From the NCBI GenBank assembly GCA_900552365.1, contig URZP01000065.1, positions 1-7,708 of the forward strand: a stretch of 7,708 bases of DNA, written 5' to 3'. This stretch comes from an uncultured Coriobacteriaceae bacterium. Its GTDB lineage: Bacteria; Actinomycetota; Coriobacteriia; Coriobacteriales; Eggerthellaceae. Made by a program: the position numbers and the translations under genes. Position 1 is the first letter of the stretch; every line of letters starts with the position of its first letter. The notes under the pieces were generated by a model. The model worked only from the letters and a program-made list of their open reading frames with translations, was not told the origin of the DNA and did not search any database. Positions 1 through 6,673 of this stretch are shown one piece after another.

Positions 1-702
1 GTGCTTGATCTTCTTTTTTCATCGGTGCTGAACCAGGCGGTTTCGACGACGTCGGTCGCAGCTGTTTCCGCAAGTGGGTTCGTCCTGTGCACCGTCACTT
101 CGATTCTTTGCGGTTTGGCCTGTGCTTTCGTGTACATGTACCGGCACGACTACTCGAAGGGCTTCGTGGTCACGCTTGCGATCATGCCCGTCATCGTGCA
201 GATGGTCATTTTGCTGGTGAATGGCAACCTGGGCGCGGGCATCGCCGTTATGGGCGTGTTCAACCTCGTTCGATTCCGTTCGATCGCCGGAACGGCAAAA
301 GACATCGGAAGCGTGTTCCTTGCCATGGCCATTGGTTTGGTAACGGGAATGGGCTATCTGGGGCTGGCGGTGCTGCTGACCGTCGTCGTTGCGATTCTGA
401 ATTTCGTGTACGTCACCTCGGGATTCGGCGAGGCAGCTGATCAGGCGAAACTCCTGAAAATCACCGTGCCCGAGGATCTTCAGTTCGAAGGTATGTTCGA
501 CCAGGTGCTGAGCCGCTATTCTGGCGCGTTCAAGCTCGAGGACATCGAGACCACCAATATGGGCAGTCTTTATCAGTTGCGCTACCGCATCGTGCTTCGC
601 GAAGGCGCTTCTCAGAAAGATCTGATAGACGATCTGCGCTGTTTGAACGGGAATCTGAAGATCTCGCTCTCGATGGCGCCGGTGGGAAAGGAGATGCTGT
701 GA
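1..702 (+). CDS. DUF4956 domain-containing membrane protein
   Basis: 233-residue protein of unknown biochemical function, recognised as DUF4956. The N-terminal half is hydrophobic, with likely membrane segments near residues 25-46, 55-75, 77-90 and 103-138. The family signature is the stretch FNLVRFRSIAGTAKDIG (87-103) followed by FLAMAIGLVTGMGY. After the membrane part, residues 150-226 are soluble and read as a beta-alpha-beta-beta-alpha-beta order, ending in the NGNLKISLSM strand. The length is normal for the family, so the GTG at base 1 is a plausible true start, although an upstream start outside the window cannot be excluded. The TGA stop shares its A with the ATG of the next gene, which implies co-translation with the surface lipoprotein. 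In other genomes DUF4956 genes sit next to VTC-domain polyphosphate polymerase-like genes and CotH or Cthe_2159 genes (remembered family context). Assignment to the family is firm; the function is unknown. Confidence 0.85.
   Translation: MLDLLFSSVLNQAVSTTSVAAVSASGFVLCTVTSILCGLACAFVYMYRHDYSKGFVVTLAIMPVIVQMVILLVNGNLGAGIAVMGVFNLVRFRSIAGTAKDIGSVFLAMAIGLVTGMGYLGLAVLLTVVVAILNFVYVTSGFGEAADQAKLLKITVPEDLQFEGMFDQVLSRYSGAFKLEDIETTNMGSLYQLRYRIVLREGASQKDLIDDLRCLNGNLKISLSMAPVGKEML
687..693 (+). promoter_or_regulatory. Ribosome binding site inside the end of the DUF4956 gene
   Basis: AAAGGAG lies eight bases before the ATG at 702 and five before an in-frame GTG at 699. The spacing favours ATG 702 as the lipoprotein start. 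Because the site lies within the last codons of the upstream gene and the stop and start overlap (TGATG), translation of the two is probably coupled. Confidence 0.7.
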
Positions 703-2606
703 TGAGGAAAACTGCGAGCCCAATGGTGGCCAGGGTGCTCCCCGTTTTGCTGACTGGTGCGCTTTGCGCGGGGATGTTCGGTTGCTCTTTGACGGGCGTA
801 TCAGAAACGACATCTGTCGGATCGGGCGGCCAAGAGGCACTGGCTGAGTCTGAGGGAGGTGCGACTGATTCTAGCGTGCCGGTTCTAGACGAAACCGCTT
901 ACGATTTCTCGTATTCGAATCGCGATTTGGACGCTTCGTATGACGAGAGCTCTGCGACGAAGGTTGCCCTTTCGGGATCGAGCGCAACCGTCGATGGCGC
1001 TGGTGCGGCGATTCAAAATGGCGTTCTGACCATTTCGGAAGCGGGCGTTTATGTCCTGTCGGGCGATTTATCGGGGTCGGTTGTCGTTGAGGCGCCCGAG
1101 GACGCCAAGGTGCAAATCGTGCTTGCCAACGCATCTATTCAGAGCACCGACGGTCCTGCGATCTACGTGAAGCAGGCGGACAAATGCTTCCTGACGTTGA
1201 CGGATTCTTCTTCTAACCAGATTGAAGACTCAGCGGTTTACGCACTTGCCGAAGGTCAGGATGAACCAGACTCTGCAATCTTCTCGAAGTGCGATCTCAC
1301 GATCCAAGGATCGGGCTCGCTAAGCGTTGCCGGCAATTATCTGAATGCCGTCAAAAGTAAGGATGACCTGGTGGTTTCCGGCGGCAATATCGATATGAGC
1401 GCGGTTGATAGCGGGTTGGTTGGACGCGACAAGGTGGGCATTGCGGCAGGATCGATTCGCATCAGTTCTGGTGGTGACGGCGTTAAGTCGACGAATGACG
1501 AGGACGCATCCGAGGGTTTCGTCACCGTTGATGGCGGGTCGCTGCAGATAGAGGCGCAGGAAAAGGGCGTCAAGGCTACGAGCATCCTTCGCGTCGCAGG
1601 TGGATCCGTCTCGGTTGTCTCGGCTGATGATTCGCTCCACAGCAACGGCGATGTGCATGTGACCGGGGGAGAGCTATCGCTTTCGTCGGGCGATGATGGT
1701 ATTCATGCCGATTCGGTTCTTCAAGTCGACGGGGGAGACCTCCTTGTTTCGGAATCGTGCGAAGGGCTTGAAGGCCAGGCTATCTACCTGAGTGACGGAA
1801 CGGTTCGGGTGACTTCTTCGGACGACGGTTTGAACGCGGCTTCGTCGAGTGAGAACGATGGGGTTTCCGACGGGTTTGACCCTGGTGACTCACGGGGCAG
1901 TGAACCGCAGGGCCACGATCGACCGCAAGGTGATGAACAACACGACGGTGAGCCCGCTGGTGCTCAAGGCGGCGAGCAGCCTGGAGGAGGTCGGTCCGGA
2001 GGCGGACGCGGCGGCATGCAGGGCGGCGGCATGGATGCCGATAGCAGCTGTGCCATCGTGATTTCGGGCGGTTACCTGGTCGTCGACGCGCAGGGTGACG
2101 GCATCGACAGCAACGGGAGCCTTGAAGTGGCGGGTGGCACGGTGCTTGTCAGCGGTCCTTCCGACGGGGCAAACGGCGCGCTCGATTACGGCACAACAGC
2201 TTCGATTTCCGGCGGCACCGTGATCGCCTGCGGATCTTCGGGCATGGCGGCTTCGTTCACCGAGGGCGCGCAGGCGTTCGCTATGGCGAATGTCAAGGGC
2301 GAAGCGGGTTCCTCGATCGTCTTGCTTGATTCGAACGGCGATGCTGTTGCCTCGTTCACGGCCGCTCGCTCTTTCGACTGCGTTGTTGTCTCCTCGCCGT
2401 CGATTGGCGACGGCGACTCGGGATTGATCGTGGCGGGTGCCGTGGTGGCGAACGGCAACAGCGACGGTTACGCGTCTTCTCCTTCGTACTCGGGCGGCTC
2501 CGCGATGTCGTTCACGGCCTCGCTTGAAGGCGGTGTTTCTGCCGTTTGGGGCGATCCTGGGCGCGATGGCGGTGCTAATGGAGGTCCGCAGAAGGATTTG
2601 CGCTAA
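702..2606 (+). CDS. Cthe_2159-family carbohydrate-binding beta-helix lipoprotein
   Basis: 634-residue secreted protein of the carbohydrate-binding domain family founded by Clostridium thermocellum Cthe_2159, a pectate-lyase-like beta-helix that binds polysaccharide and calcium (family knowledge). A basic N-terminus and hydrophobic segment (about 10-27) end at Cys28 in the context GMFGC, an atypical but plausible lipobox, so it is probably anchored to the membrane outer face. A Ser/Glu/Gly-rich linker follows (29-62). The domain then starts with the typical YSNRDLDASYDE and SGSSATVDG motifs and runs through DEPDSAIFSK (187-196) and SKDDLVVSGG (219-228). Acidic turns such as SADDSLHSNG, SGDDGIHADS and SSDDGLNAAS recur about every 22 residues, as expected for helix rungs. 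A disordered Gly/Asp/Gln loop (about 381-446) interrupts the helix, which resumes at CAIVISGGYLVV. No catalytic residues were identified; binding or a structural surface role is more likely than lyase activity. GTG at 699 is the alternative start. Confidence 0.85.
   Translation: MRKTASPMVARVLPVLLTGALCAGMFGCSLTGVSETTSVGSGGQEALAESEGGATDSSVPVLDETAYDFSYSNRDLDASYDESSATKVALSGSSATVDGAGAAIQNGVLTISEAGVYVLSGDLSGSVVVEAPEDAKVQIVLANASIQSTDGPAIYVKQADKCFLTLTDSSSNQIEDSAVYALAEGQDEPDSAIFSKCDLTIQGSGSLSVAGNYLNAVKSKDDLVVSGGNIDMSAVDSGLVGRDKVGIAAGSIRISSGGDGVKSTNDEDASEGFVTVDGGSLQIEAQEKGVKATSILRVAGGSVSVVSADDSLHSNGDVHVTGGELSLSSGDDGIHADSVLQVDGGDLLVSESCEGLEGQAIYLSDGTVRVTSSDDGLNAASSSENDGVSDGFDPGDSRGSEPQGHDRPQGDEQHDGEPAGAQGGEQPGGGRSGGGRGGMQGGGMDADSSCAIVISGGYLVVDAQGDGIDSNGSLEVAGGTVLVSGPSDGANGALDYGTTASISGGTVIACGSSGMAASFTEGAQAFAMANVKGEAGSSIVLLDSNGDAVASFTAARSFDCVVVSSPSIGDGDSGLIVAGAVVANGNSDGYASSPSYSGGSAMSFTASLEGGVSAVWGDPGRDGGANGGPQKDLR
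1842..2039 (+). other. Low-complexity loop-coding segment within the beta-helix gene
   Basis: This in-frame segment encodes about 66 residues (381-446 of the lipoprotein). It begins acidic and Ser/Asp-rich, becomes Gln/Gly/His/Glu-rich, and ends in Gly/Arg and then Gly/Met runs (RSGGGRGGMQGGG). It lacks the regular hydrophobic pattern of the flanking rungs and probably forms a flexible surface loop. Gly-rich loops at this place are common in the family, so it need not be a recent insertion. Confidence 0.65.
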
Positions 2607-2646
2607 GCCGTGGTTCGATTTGCGGTAATATGAAAGTGTTCGTGTT

Positions 2647-2673
2647 AACCGCGTTTGCGCCTATAACGCGGTT
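2647..2673. promoter_or_regulatory. Perfect 9-bp inverted repeat in the ppdK leader, possible operator
   Basis: AACCGCGTT (2647-2655) and AACGCGGTT (2665-2673) are exact reverse complements separated by nine bases. The spacer and the first bases of the right arm contain TATAAC (2662-2667), a five-of-six match to a -10 box, but no good -35 box was found 16-19 bases upstream. A second, 10-bp palindrome, GGTTGCAACC, overlaps the right arm at 2670-2679. There is no T-run after the repeat, so an intrinsic terminator for the upstream gene is unlikely. The arrangement would suit a dimeric regulator that blocks the ppdK promoter, but no regulator can be named from the sequence. A weaker -10-like TAATAT lies at 2626-2631. 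Confidence 0.45.
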
Positions 2674-2694
2674 GCAACCTGATACTTGATCGCT

Positions 2695-2700
2695 AAGGAG
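2695..2700 (+). promoter_or_regulatory. Ribosome binding site that fixes the ppdK start
   Basis: AAGGAG ends six bases before GTG 2707. The longer reading from TTG at 2686 would place this site inside the coding region and has no comparable site of its own, so GTG 2707 is chosen. Confidence 0.8.
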
Positions 2701-2706
2701 AACAAG

Positions 2707-5421
2707 GTGACTGAAGCAGTCAAACGCGTCTATCGCTTCGGCAAGGACGCACAGGGCAACAACGTGACCGAGGGCAACACCAATATGAAGGCCCAGCTGG
2801 GCGGTAAGGGTGCCAATCTCGCCGAGATGGCAAACATCGGCTTGCCTGTCCCTCCGGGATTCACCATCACGTGCCAGACCTGCATGGAGTACTCGAACGC
2901 AGGCAACGTGTGGCCCGAGGGTGCTCTCGAAACCATCCATGAGTACCGTGAAGACCTCGAGCAGCGCATCGGCAAGAAGATCGGCGACTCCGAGGATCCG
3001 CTCTTGGTTTCCGTTCGTTCCGGCGCTCCCATCTCCATGCCGGGCATGATGGACACCGTTTTGAACCTGGGTCTGAACGATGCATCCATCAACGGCCTCA
3101 TCAAGCAGACCGAGAACCCGCGTTTCGCTTGGGACTCGTATCGTCGTTTCATCCAGATGTTCTCCAACGTCGTCATGGGTCTTGACGGCGACATGTTCGA
3201 GAACGCCATCAACTCCATGAAACTTTCCCGCGGTGTCGCTTCCGACACCGACCTCTCCGCGGAGGATCTGGAAGAGCTCGTTGGCGAGTTCAAGCAGATC
3301 TTCAGCGAGAACGTCAACGCCGACGAGAACCCCGCTCTTGTCGTTGACGGCAAGGTTCAGTTCCCGCAGGACCCCATGGTTCAGCTGAAGTACGCCATCG
3401 AGGCGGTCTTTGGCAGCTGGGACAACCCCCGCGCCGTTCTTTACCGTCAGAAGAACAAGATCGACGACAACATGGGCACCGCCGTCAACGTTCAGTGCAT
3501 GGTCTTCGGCAACAAGGGCAACACGTCTGCTACGGGCGTTGCCTTCACCCGCAACCCTGCTGACGGCACCAAGGAATTTTACGGCGACTACCTGGTCAAC
3601 GCTCAGGGCGAGGACGTCGTCGCCGGTATCCGCAACACCAGCCCCATTTCCGAGCTCAAGCACGTCGAAGGCCTTCAGGAGGCCGGCGCCGAGCTCGAAG
3701 AGGTGTTCGTCATCCTTGAGAACCACTTCCGCGACATGATGGACATCGAGTTCACCATCGAGCAGGGCAAGCTCTGGATGCTCCAGACCCGCGTTGGCAA
3801 GCGTACCGCTGCTTCCGCTCTTAAGGTTGCCATCGACATGCAGAAGGAAGGCCTCATCACCAAGGAAGAGGCAATCTGCCGCGTCGAGCCTGCGCAGCTC
3901 GATCAGCTCCTCCATCCGCAGTTCGATAAGAACGCCGACTACGATGTGCTCGCTCGCGGTCTGAACGCAAGCCCGGGCGCTGCCGTGGGTGAGGTCGTCT
4001 TCACCGCTGCCGACGCTGTTCAGGCTGCTGCTGAGGGTCGCCACACCGTTCTCGTTCGCTGGGAGACCACCCCTGATGACCTGGCCGGCATGATCGCTGC
4101 CGAGGGCATTCTCACCTCTCATGGCGGCAAGACTTCCCACGCTGCCGTTATCGCACGTGGCATGGGCGCTCCGTGCGTCTGCGGCGCTGAAGCTTTGAAG
4201 ATCGACGCCGAGAAGAAGGAAGTCGTTGTTTCCGGCACCGACGTCGTGCTCCACGAGGGCGATGTCATCTCCATCGACGGCACCACCGGCATCGTCGTTT
4301 ACGGCGCTGTCGACCTGGTCATGCCCGAGCTTACCGGCGACCTTGACACCATCCTCGAGTGGGCGGACGAGTTCCGTAAACTCGGTGTTCGCGCTAACGC
4401 CGACAACCCCGATGACGCTCAGCTTTCGCGCGATTTCGGCGCCGAGGGCATCGGCCTGTGCCGTACCGAGCATATGTTCCTGGGCGATCGTAAGCAGATC
4501 ATCCAGACCTTCATCCTGAACGAGGACGAGGAAATCCGCCAGAAGGCTGCCGACCAGCTCTACGAGGCCCAGACCGGCGACTTCTACGGCATGTTCAAGG
4601 CAATGGACGGCCTGCCCGTCATCGTTCGCCTTCTCGATCCGCCTCTGCATGAGTTCCTTGAGAGCCCCCGTGTCCTCGAGGTGGAAATCGCCAAGGCCGA
4701 GGCTGCTGGCGTTCCCGCTGCCGAGCTTGCTGAGAAGCGTGCTCTTCTCGCTAAGATCGACTCGTTCGTCGAGGCCAACCCGATGCTCGGTCTGCGCGGC
4801 TGCCGTCTTGGCATCGTTTACCCGATCCTTCCGGTTCTGCAGGTTCGCGCTATCGCAACTGCTGCTGCCAAGCTTAAGAAGGAAGGCCTCGATCCGAAGC
4901 CCGAGATCATGATCCCGCTGGTCAGCACCGTTAAGGAGCTTGCTAAGCTTCGCGAGGTCGCCGAGGGCGTCATCGCCGAGGTTGCTCAGGCCGAGGGCGT
5001 CGAGCTCGAGCTCGAGATCGGTACCATGATCGAGCTTCCGCGTGCTGCCGTCACCGCCGATGAGATCGCCACCCAGGCTGACTTCTTCAGCTTCGGCACC
5101 AACGACCTTACCCAGACCACGTTCGGCTTCAGCCGCGACGACGTCGAGGGCGAGTTCATCCCGCAGTACCTGGAAGAGAAGCTGCTTCCGTACAACCCGT
5201 TCGCAACCATCGACCCCGGTGTTGCCAAGCTTGTCGACATGGGCTTCAACCTTGGTCGTCAGGGCAACCCCGATCTTACCGTCGGTGTTTGCGGCGAGCA
5301 CGGTGGCGATCCCGACTCTATCCATACCTTCAACAAGATCGGTTTGGATTACGTGTCCTGCTCGCCTTACCGCGTGCCGGTTGCCCGTCTTGCTGCTGCT
5401 CAGGCTGCGCTTCAGGACTAA
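2707..5421 (+). CDS. ppdK: Pyruvate, phosphate dikinase
   Basis: 904-residue cytosolic enzyme that interconverts pyruvate + ATP + phosphate with PEP + AMP + pyrophosphate. In fermenting anaerobes it often runs in the glycolytic, ATP-forming direction. The N-terminal ATP-grasp region (about 28-380) has GGKGANLAEM (Lys34), SVRSGAPISMPGMMDT (Arg104), Glu348 and LQTRVGKRTA (Gln360, Arg362). The swivelling phosphohistidine domain carries GGKTSHAAV with catalytic His478; Thr476 is the position modified by PPDK regulatory proteins in other organisms. The C-terminal PEP/pyruvate barrel shows GLCRTEH (Arg586), RLLDPP (Arg641), MIELPRAA (Glu776), GTNDLTQ (Asn799, Asp800) and the general acid Cys862 in VCGEHGGDP. 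All expected active-site residues are present and the length is normal. Codon use is strongly biased (no TTA, CTA or TCA codons up to about 5325), which suggests high expression. It appears monocistronic, with its own leader and a strong terminator. No regulatory-protein gene is adjacent. Confidence 0.97.
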   Translation: MTEAVKRVYRFGKDAQGNNVTEGNTNMKAQLGGKGANLAEMANIGLPVPPGFTITCQTCMEYSNAGNVWPEGALETIHEYREDLEQRIGKKIGDSEDPLLVSVRSGAPISMPGMMDTVLNLGLNDASINGLIKQTENPRFAWDSYRRFIQMFSNVVMGLDGDMFENAINSMKLSRGVASDTDLSAEDLEELVGEFKQIFSENVNADENPALVVDGKVQFPQDPMVQLKYAIEAVFGSWDNPRAVLYRQKNKIDDNMGTAVNVQCMVFGNKGNTSATGVAFTRNPADGTKEFYGDYLVNAQGEDVVAGIRNTSPISELKHVEGLQEAGAELEEVFVILENHFRDMMDIEFTIEQGKLWMLQTRVGKRTAASALKVAIDMQKEGLITKEEAICRVEPAQLDQLLHPQFDKNADYDVLARGLNASPGAAVGEVVFTAADAVQAAAEGRHTVLVRWETTPDDLAGMIAAEGILTSHGGKTSHAAVIARGMGAPCVCGAEALKIDAEKKEVVVSGTDVVLHEGDVISIDGTTGIVVYGAVDLVMPELTGDLDTILEWADEFRKLGVRANADNPDDAQLSRDFGAEGIGLCRTEHMFLGDRKQIIQTFILNEDEEIRQKAADQLYEAQTGDFYGMFKAMDGLPVIVRLLDPPLHEFLESPRVLEVEIAKAEAAGVPAAELAEKRALLAKIDSFVEANPMLGLRGCRLGIVYPILPVLQVRAIATAAAKLKKEGLDPKPEIMIPLVSTVKELAKLREVAEGVIAEVAQAEGVELELEIGTMIELPRAAVTADEIATQADFFSFGTNDLTQTTFGFSRDDVEGEFIPQYLEEKLLPYNPFATIDPGVAKLVDMGFNLGRQGNPDLTVGVCGEHGGDPDSIHTFNKIGLDYVSCSPYRVPVARLAAAQAALQD

Positions 5422-5461
5422 TCATTCCGAATCGTGTTGCTCTGGCAACGACAGCGAAATC

Positions 5462-5494
5462 AAAGAAAGGCTCAGAAATGAGCCTTTCTTTTTT
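5462..5494 (+). terminator. Rho-independent terminator, probably bidirectional
   Basis: Bases 5462-5474 and 5479-5491 form a perfect 13-bp stem around a GAAA tetraloop (5475-5478). Counting only the GC-containing core, GAAAGGCTCA pairs with TGAGCCTTTC and is followed by six T residues (5489-5494). It lies 40 bases after the ppdK stop. Read on the minus strand, the same stem lies 43 bases beyond the mnmA stop and is followed by a weaker TTTGATTT-like tract, so it could end both converging units. Confidence 0.92.
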
Positions 5495-5537
5495 ATTGCT
5501 TGAATTGTCGGGTGGATTAAGCGAGGCTGCCGGAAGG

Positions 5538-6650
5538 TTAGGCGATGGTGCCGCCGCATACCACCGAATCGTCGTCGTACACGACAGCGGCCTGACCAGC
5601 GGCGCATGCGCGTTGCGGTTCATCGAAGGTGATGGCGATCTCGTCATCACCGGTTTGCTCCACCCATGCATTGCGCGCGGTTTGTCGATAATGGGTCTTC
5701 ACGGTAAGGTGCTTTGATTCCGGCAGCCCTTCCAAGGCAATGAAGTTCACACCCTTCACCACGATGCGGTTGCACTTCGTCTCTGCATCGGTGCCTACAA
5801 TAAGGGCGTTTCGGTTTGGGTCCTTTGCGAAAACATATAGGGGTTCGGGTGCTGCGACGCCGATGCCTTTTCGTTGACCGACGGTGTAGTTTATCAAGCC
5901 GGTGTGCTGCCCGACTTCTTTGCCGCTCATGTCTAGAATAGGACCTGGTTCAAACGAGAAACCCCGACGATGTCTGATGAACGAGGCGTAGTCTCCGTCG
6001 GGAACGAAGCAGATGTCTTGGCTCTCGGGCTTTTGAGAGTTCACGAACCCGTGCTTTTCAGCTAGCTCGCGCACCTGCGGTTTCGACAGCTCTCCAAGGG
6101 GGAAGAGGGTATGGGCTAGCGCGTCCTGACTCAGGTGAAATAGTACGTAACTTTGGTCTTTATTGCGATCCAACCCGCATTTCAGCAGATAGCGCCCTGT
6201 TTCGGGATTGAAGGCACGGCGAGCGTAGTGACCGGTTGCGGCATAGTCGAATCCAAGCTCCTTACGATATTTCTGAAGTGCCTCGAATTTCACGAAGCGG
6301 TTGCAGTCGATGCAAGGGTTTGGGGTTTGGGCGCAGATGTAGCCGTCGCAGAAGCGGTCGATGACATCTTCCTTGAACGTATGCGAGAAATCCTGAATGC
6401 AATGAGGTATGCCCAACGTCAAGCAAACCTGACGAGCATCTTCCGCATCTTTCGAAGAGCCGCAGGTTCCATCGTCGTCAAGGCGAAGGTCTTCTCTTTC
6501 GAACATCTTCAAGGTGAGGCCCCGTGCTTCAAGGCTGGCTTCTTTCAGGAGAAGCGCAGCGACAGACGAATCCACGCCGCCGCTCATGGCGACAAGAACT
6601 CGTTTATTTTTGCTGTCAGTTGCTTGAGGGACGACGTTGTCGGTGACCAT
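5538..6650 (-). CDS. mnmA: tRNA-specific 2-thiouridylase MnmA
   Basis: 370-residue cytosolic enzyme that adenylates and then thiolates C2 of the wobble uridine U34 in tRNAs for Lys, Glu and Gln. The PP-loop ATP-binding motif SGGVDSS is at 23-29. TPNPCIDCNRFVKFEAL (109-125) supplies the nucleophile-position Cys116, with Cys113 three residues before it. ATGHYAR (138-144) is the adenylation-region motif, and SQDICFVPDGDY (210-221) supplies the second catalytic Cys214. The C-terminal half has the usual YTVGQRKGIGV (255-265) and ends with a tRNA-binding beta-barrel region (CAAGQAAVVYDD). Length is normal. ATG 6650 is the only reasonable start: an in-frame TAA lies three codons upstream and the next ATG is inside the PP-loop. 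It is the downstream gene of an apparent operon with cysK (21-base gap). The usual sulfur-feeding cysteine desulfurase is not in the window. Confidence 0.97.
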   Translation of the reverse strand: MVTDNVVPQATDSKNKRVLVAMSGGVDSSVAALLLKEASLEARGLTLKMFEREDLRLDDDGTCGSSKDAEDARQVCLTLGIPHCIQDFSHTFKEDVIDRFCDGYICAQTPNPCIDCNRFVKFEALQKYRKELGFDYAATGHYARRAFNPETGRYLLKCGLDRNKDQSYVLFHLSQDALAHTLFPLGELSKPQVRELAEKHGFVNSQKPESQDICFVPDGDYASFIRHRRGFSFEPGPILDMSGKEVGQHTGLINYTVGQRKGIGVAAPEPLYVFAKDPNRNALIVGTDAETKCNRIVVKGVNFIALEGLPESKHLTVKTHYRQTARNAWVEQTGDDEIAITFDEPQRACAAGQAAVVYDDDSVVCGGTIA

Positions 6651-6664
6651 GCTGTATTAATGTA

Positions 6665-6673
6665 CCCCTTCTT
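6665..6673 (-). promoter_or_regulatory. mnmA ribosome binding site overlapping the cysK stop
   Basis: On the minus strand AAGAAGGGG reads from 6673 to 6665 and overlaps two bases of the cysK TAA stop (6674-6672). The distance to the mnmA ATG is 14 bases, longer than the usual 5-10, so initiation may be modest or depend on ribosomes finishing cysK. Confidence 0.5.

Noticed and set aside
19..840. 273-codon minus-strand frame opposite the DUF4956 gene
   Set aside because: It mirrors a conserved membrane protein, is rich in Arg/His/Gln as expected of a shadow frame, and runs into the next gene.
2647..2673. Inverted repeat before ppdK as an intrinsic terminator of the lipoprotein gene
   Set aside because: The stem is adequate but no T-tract follows on the plus strand, so a regulatory role is preferred.
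2686..2706. TTG at 2686 as the ppdK start
   Set aside because: It would put the clear AAGGAG site inside the coding region; GTG 2707 has that site at a six-base spacing.
2575..5325. 916-codon open frame on the minus strand opposite ppdK
   Set aside because: It is codon-aligned with ppdK and open only because ppdK lacks TTA, CTA and TCA codons. The translation is an Asp/Val/Leu/Gly-rich mirror with no recognisable domain, while the plus strand has every PPDK motif.
5436..5449. Small hairpin GTTGC-tctg-GCAAC (ends at 5449) just after ppdK
   Set aside because: Only five base pairs and no T-run. The much stronger hairpin at 5462-5494 accounts for termination.
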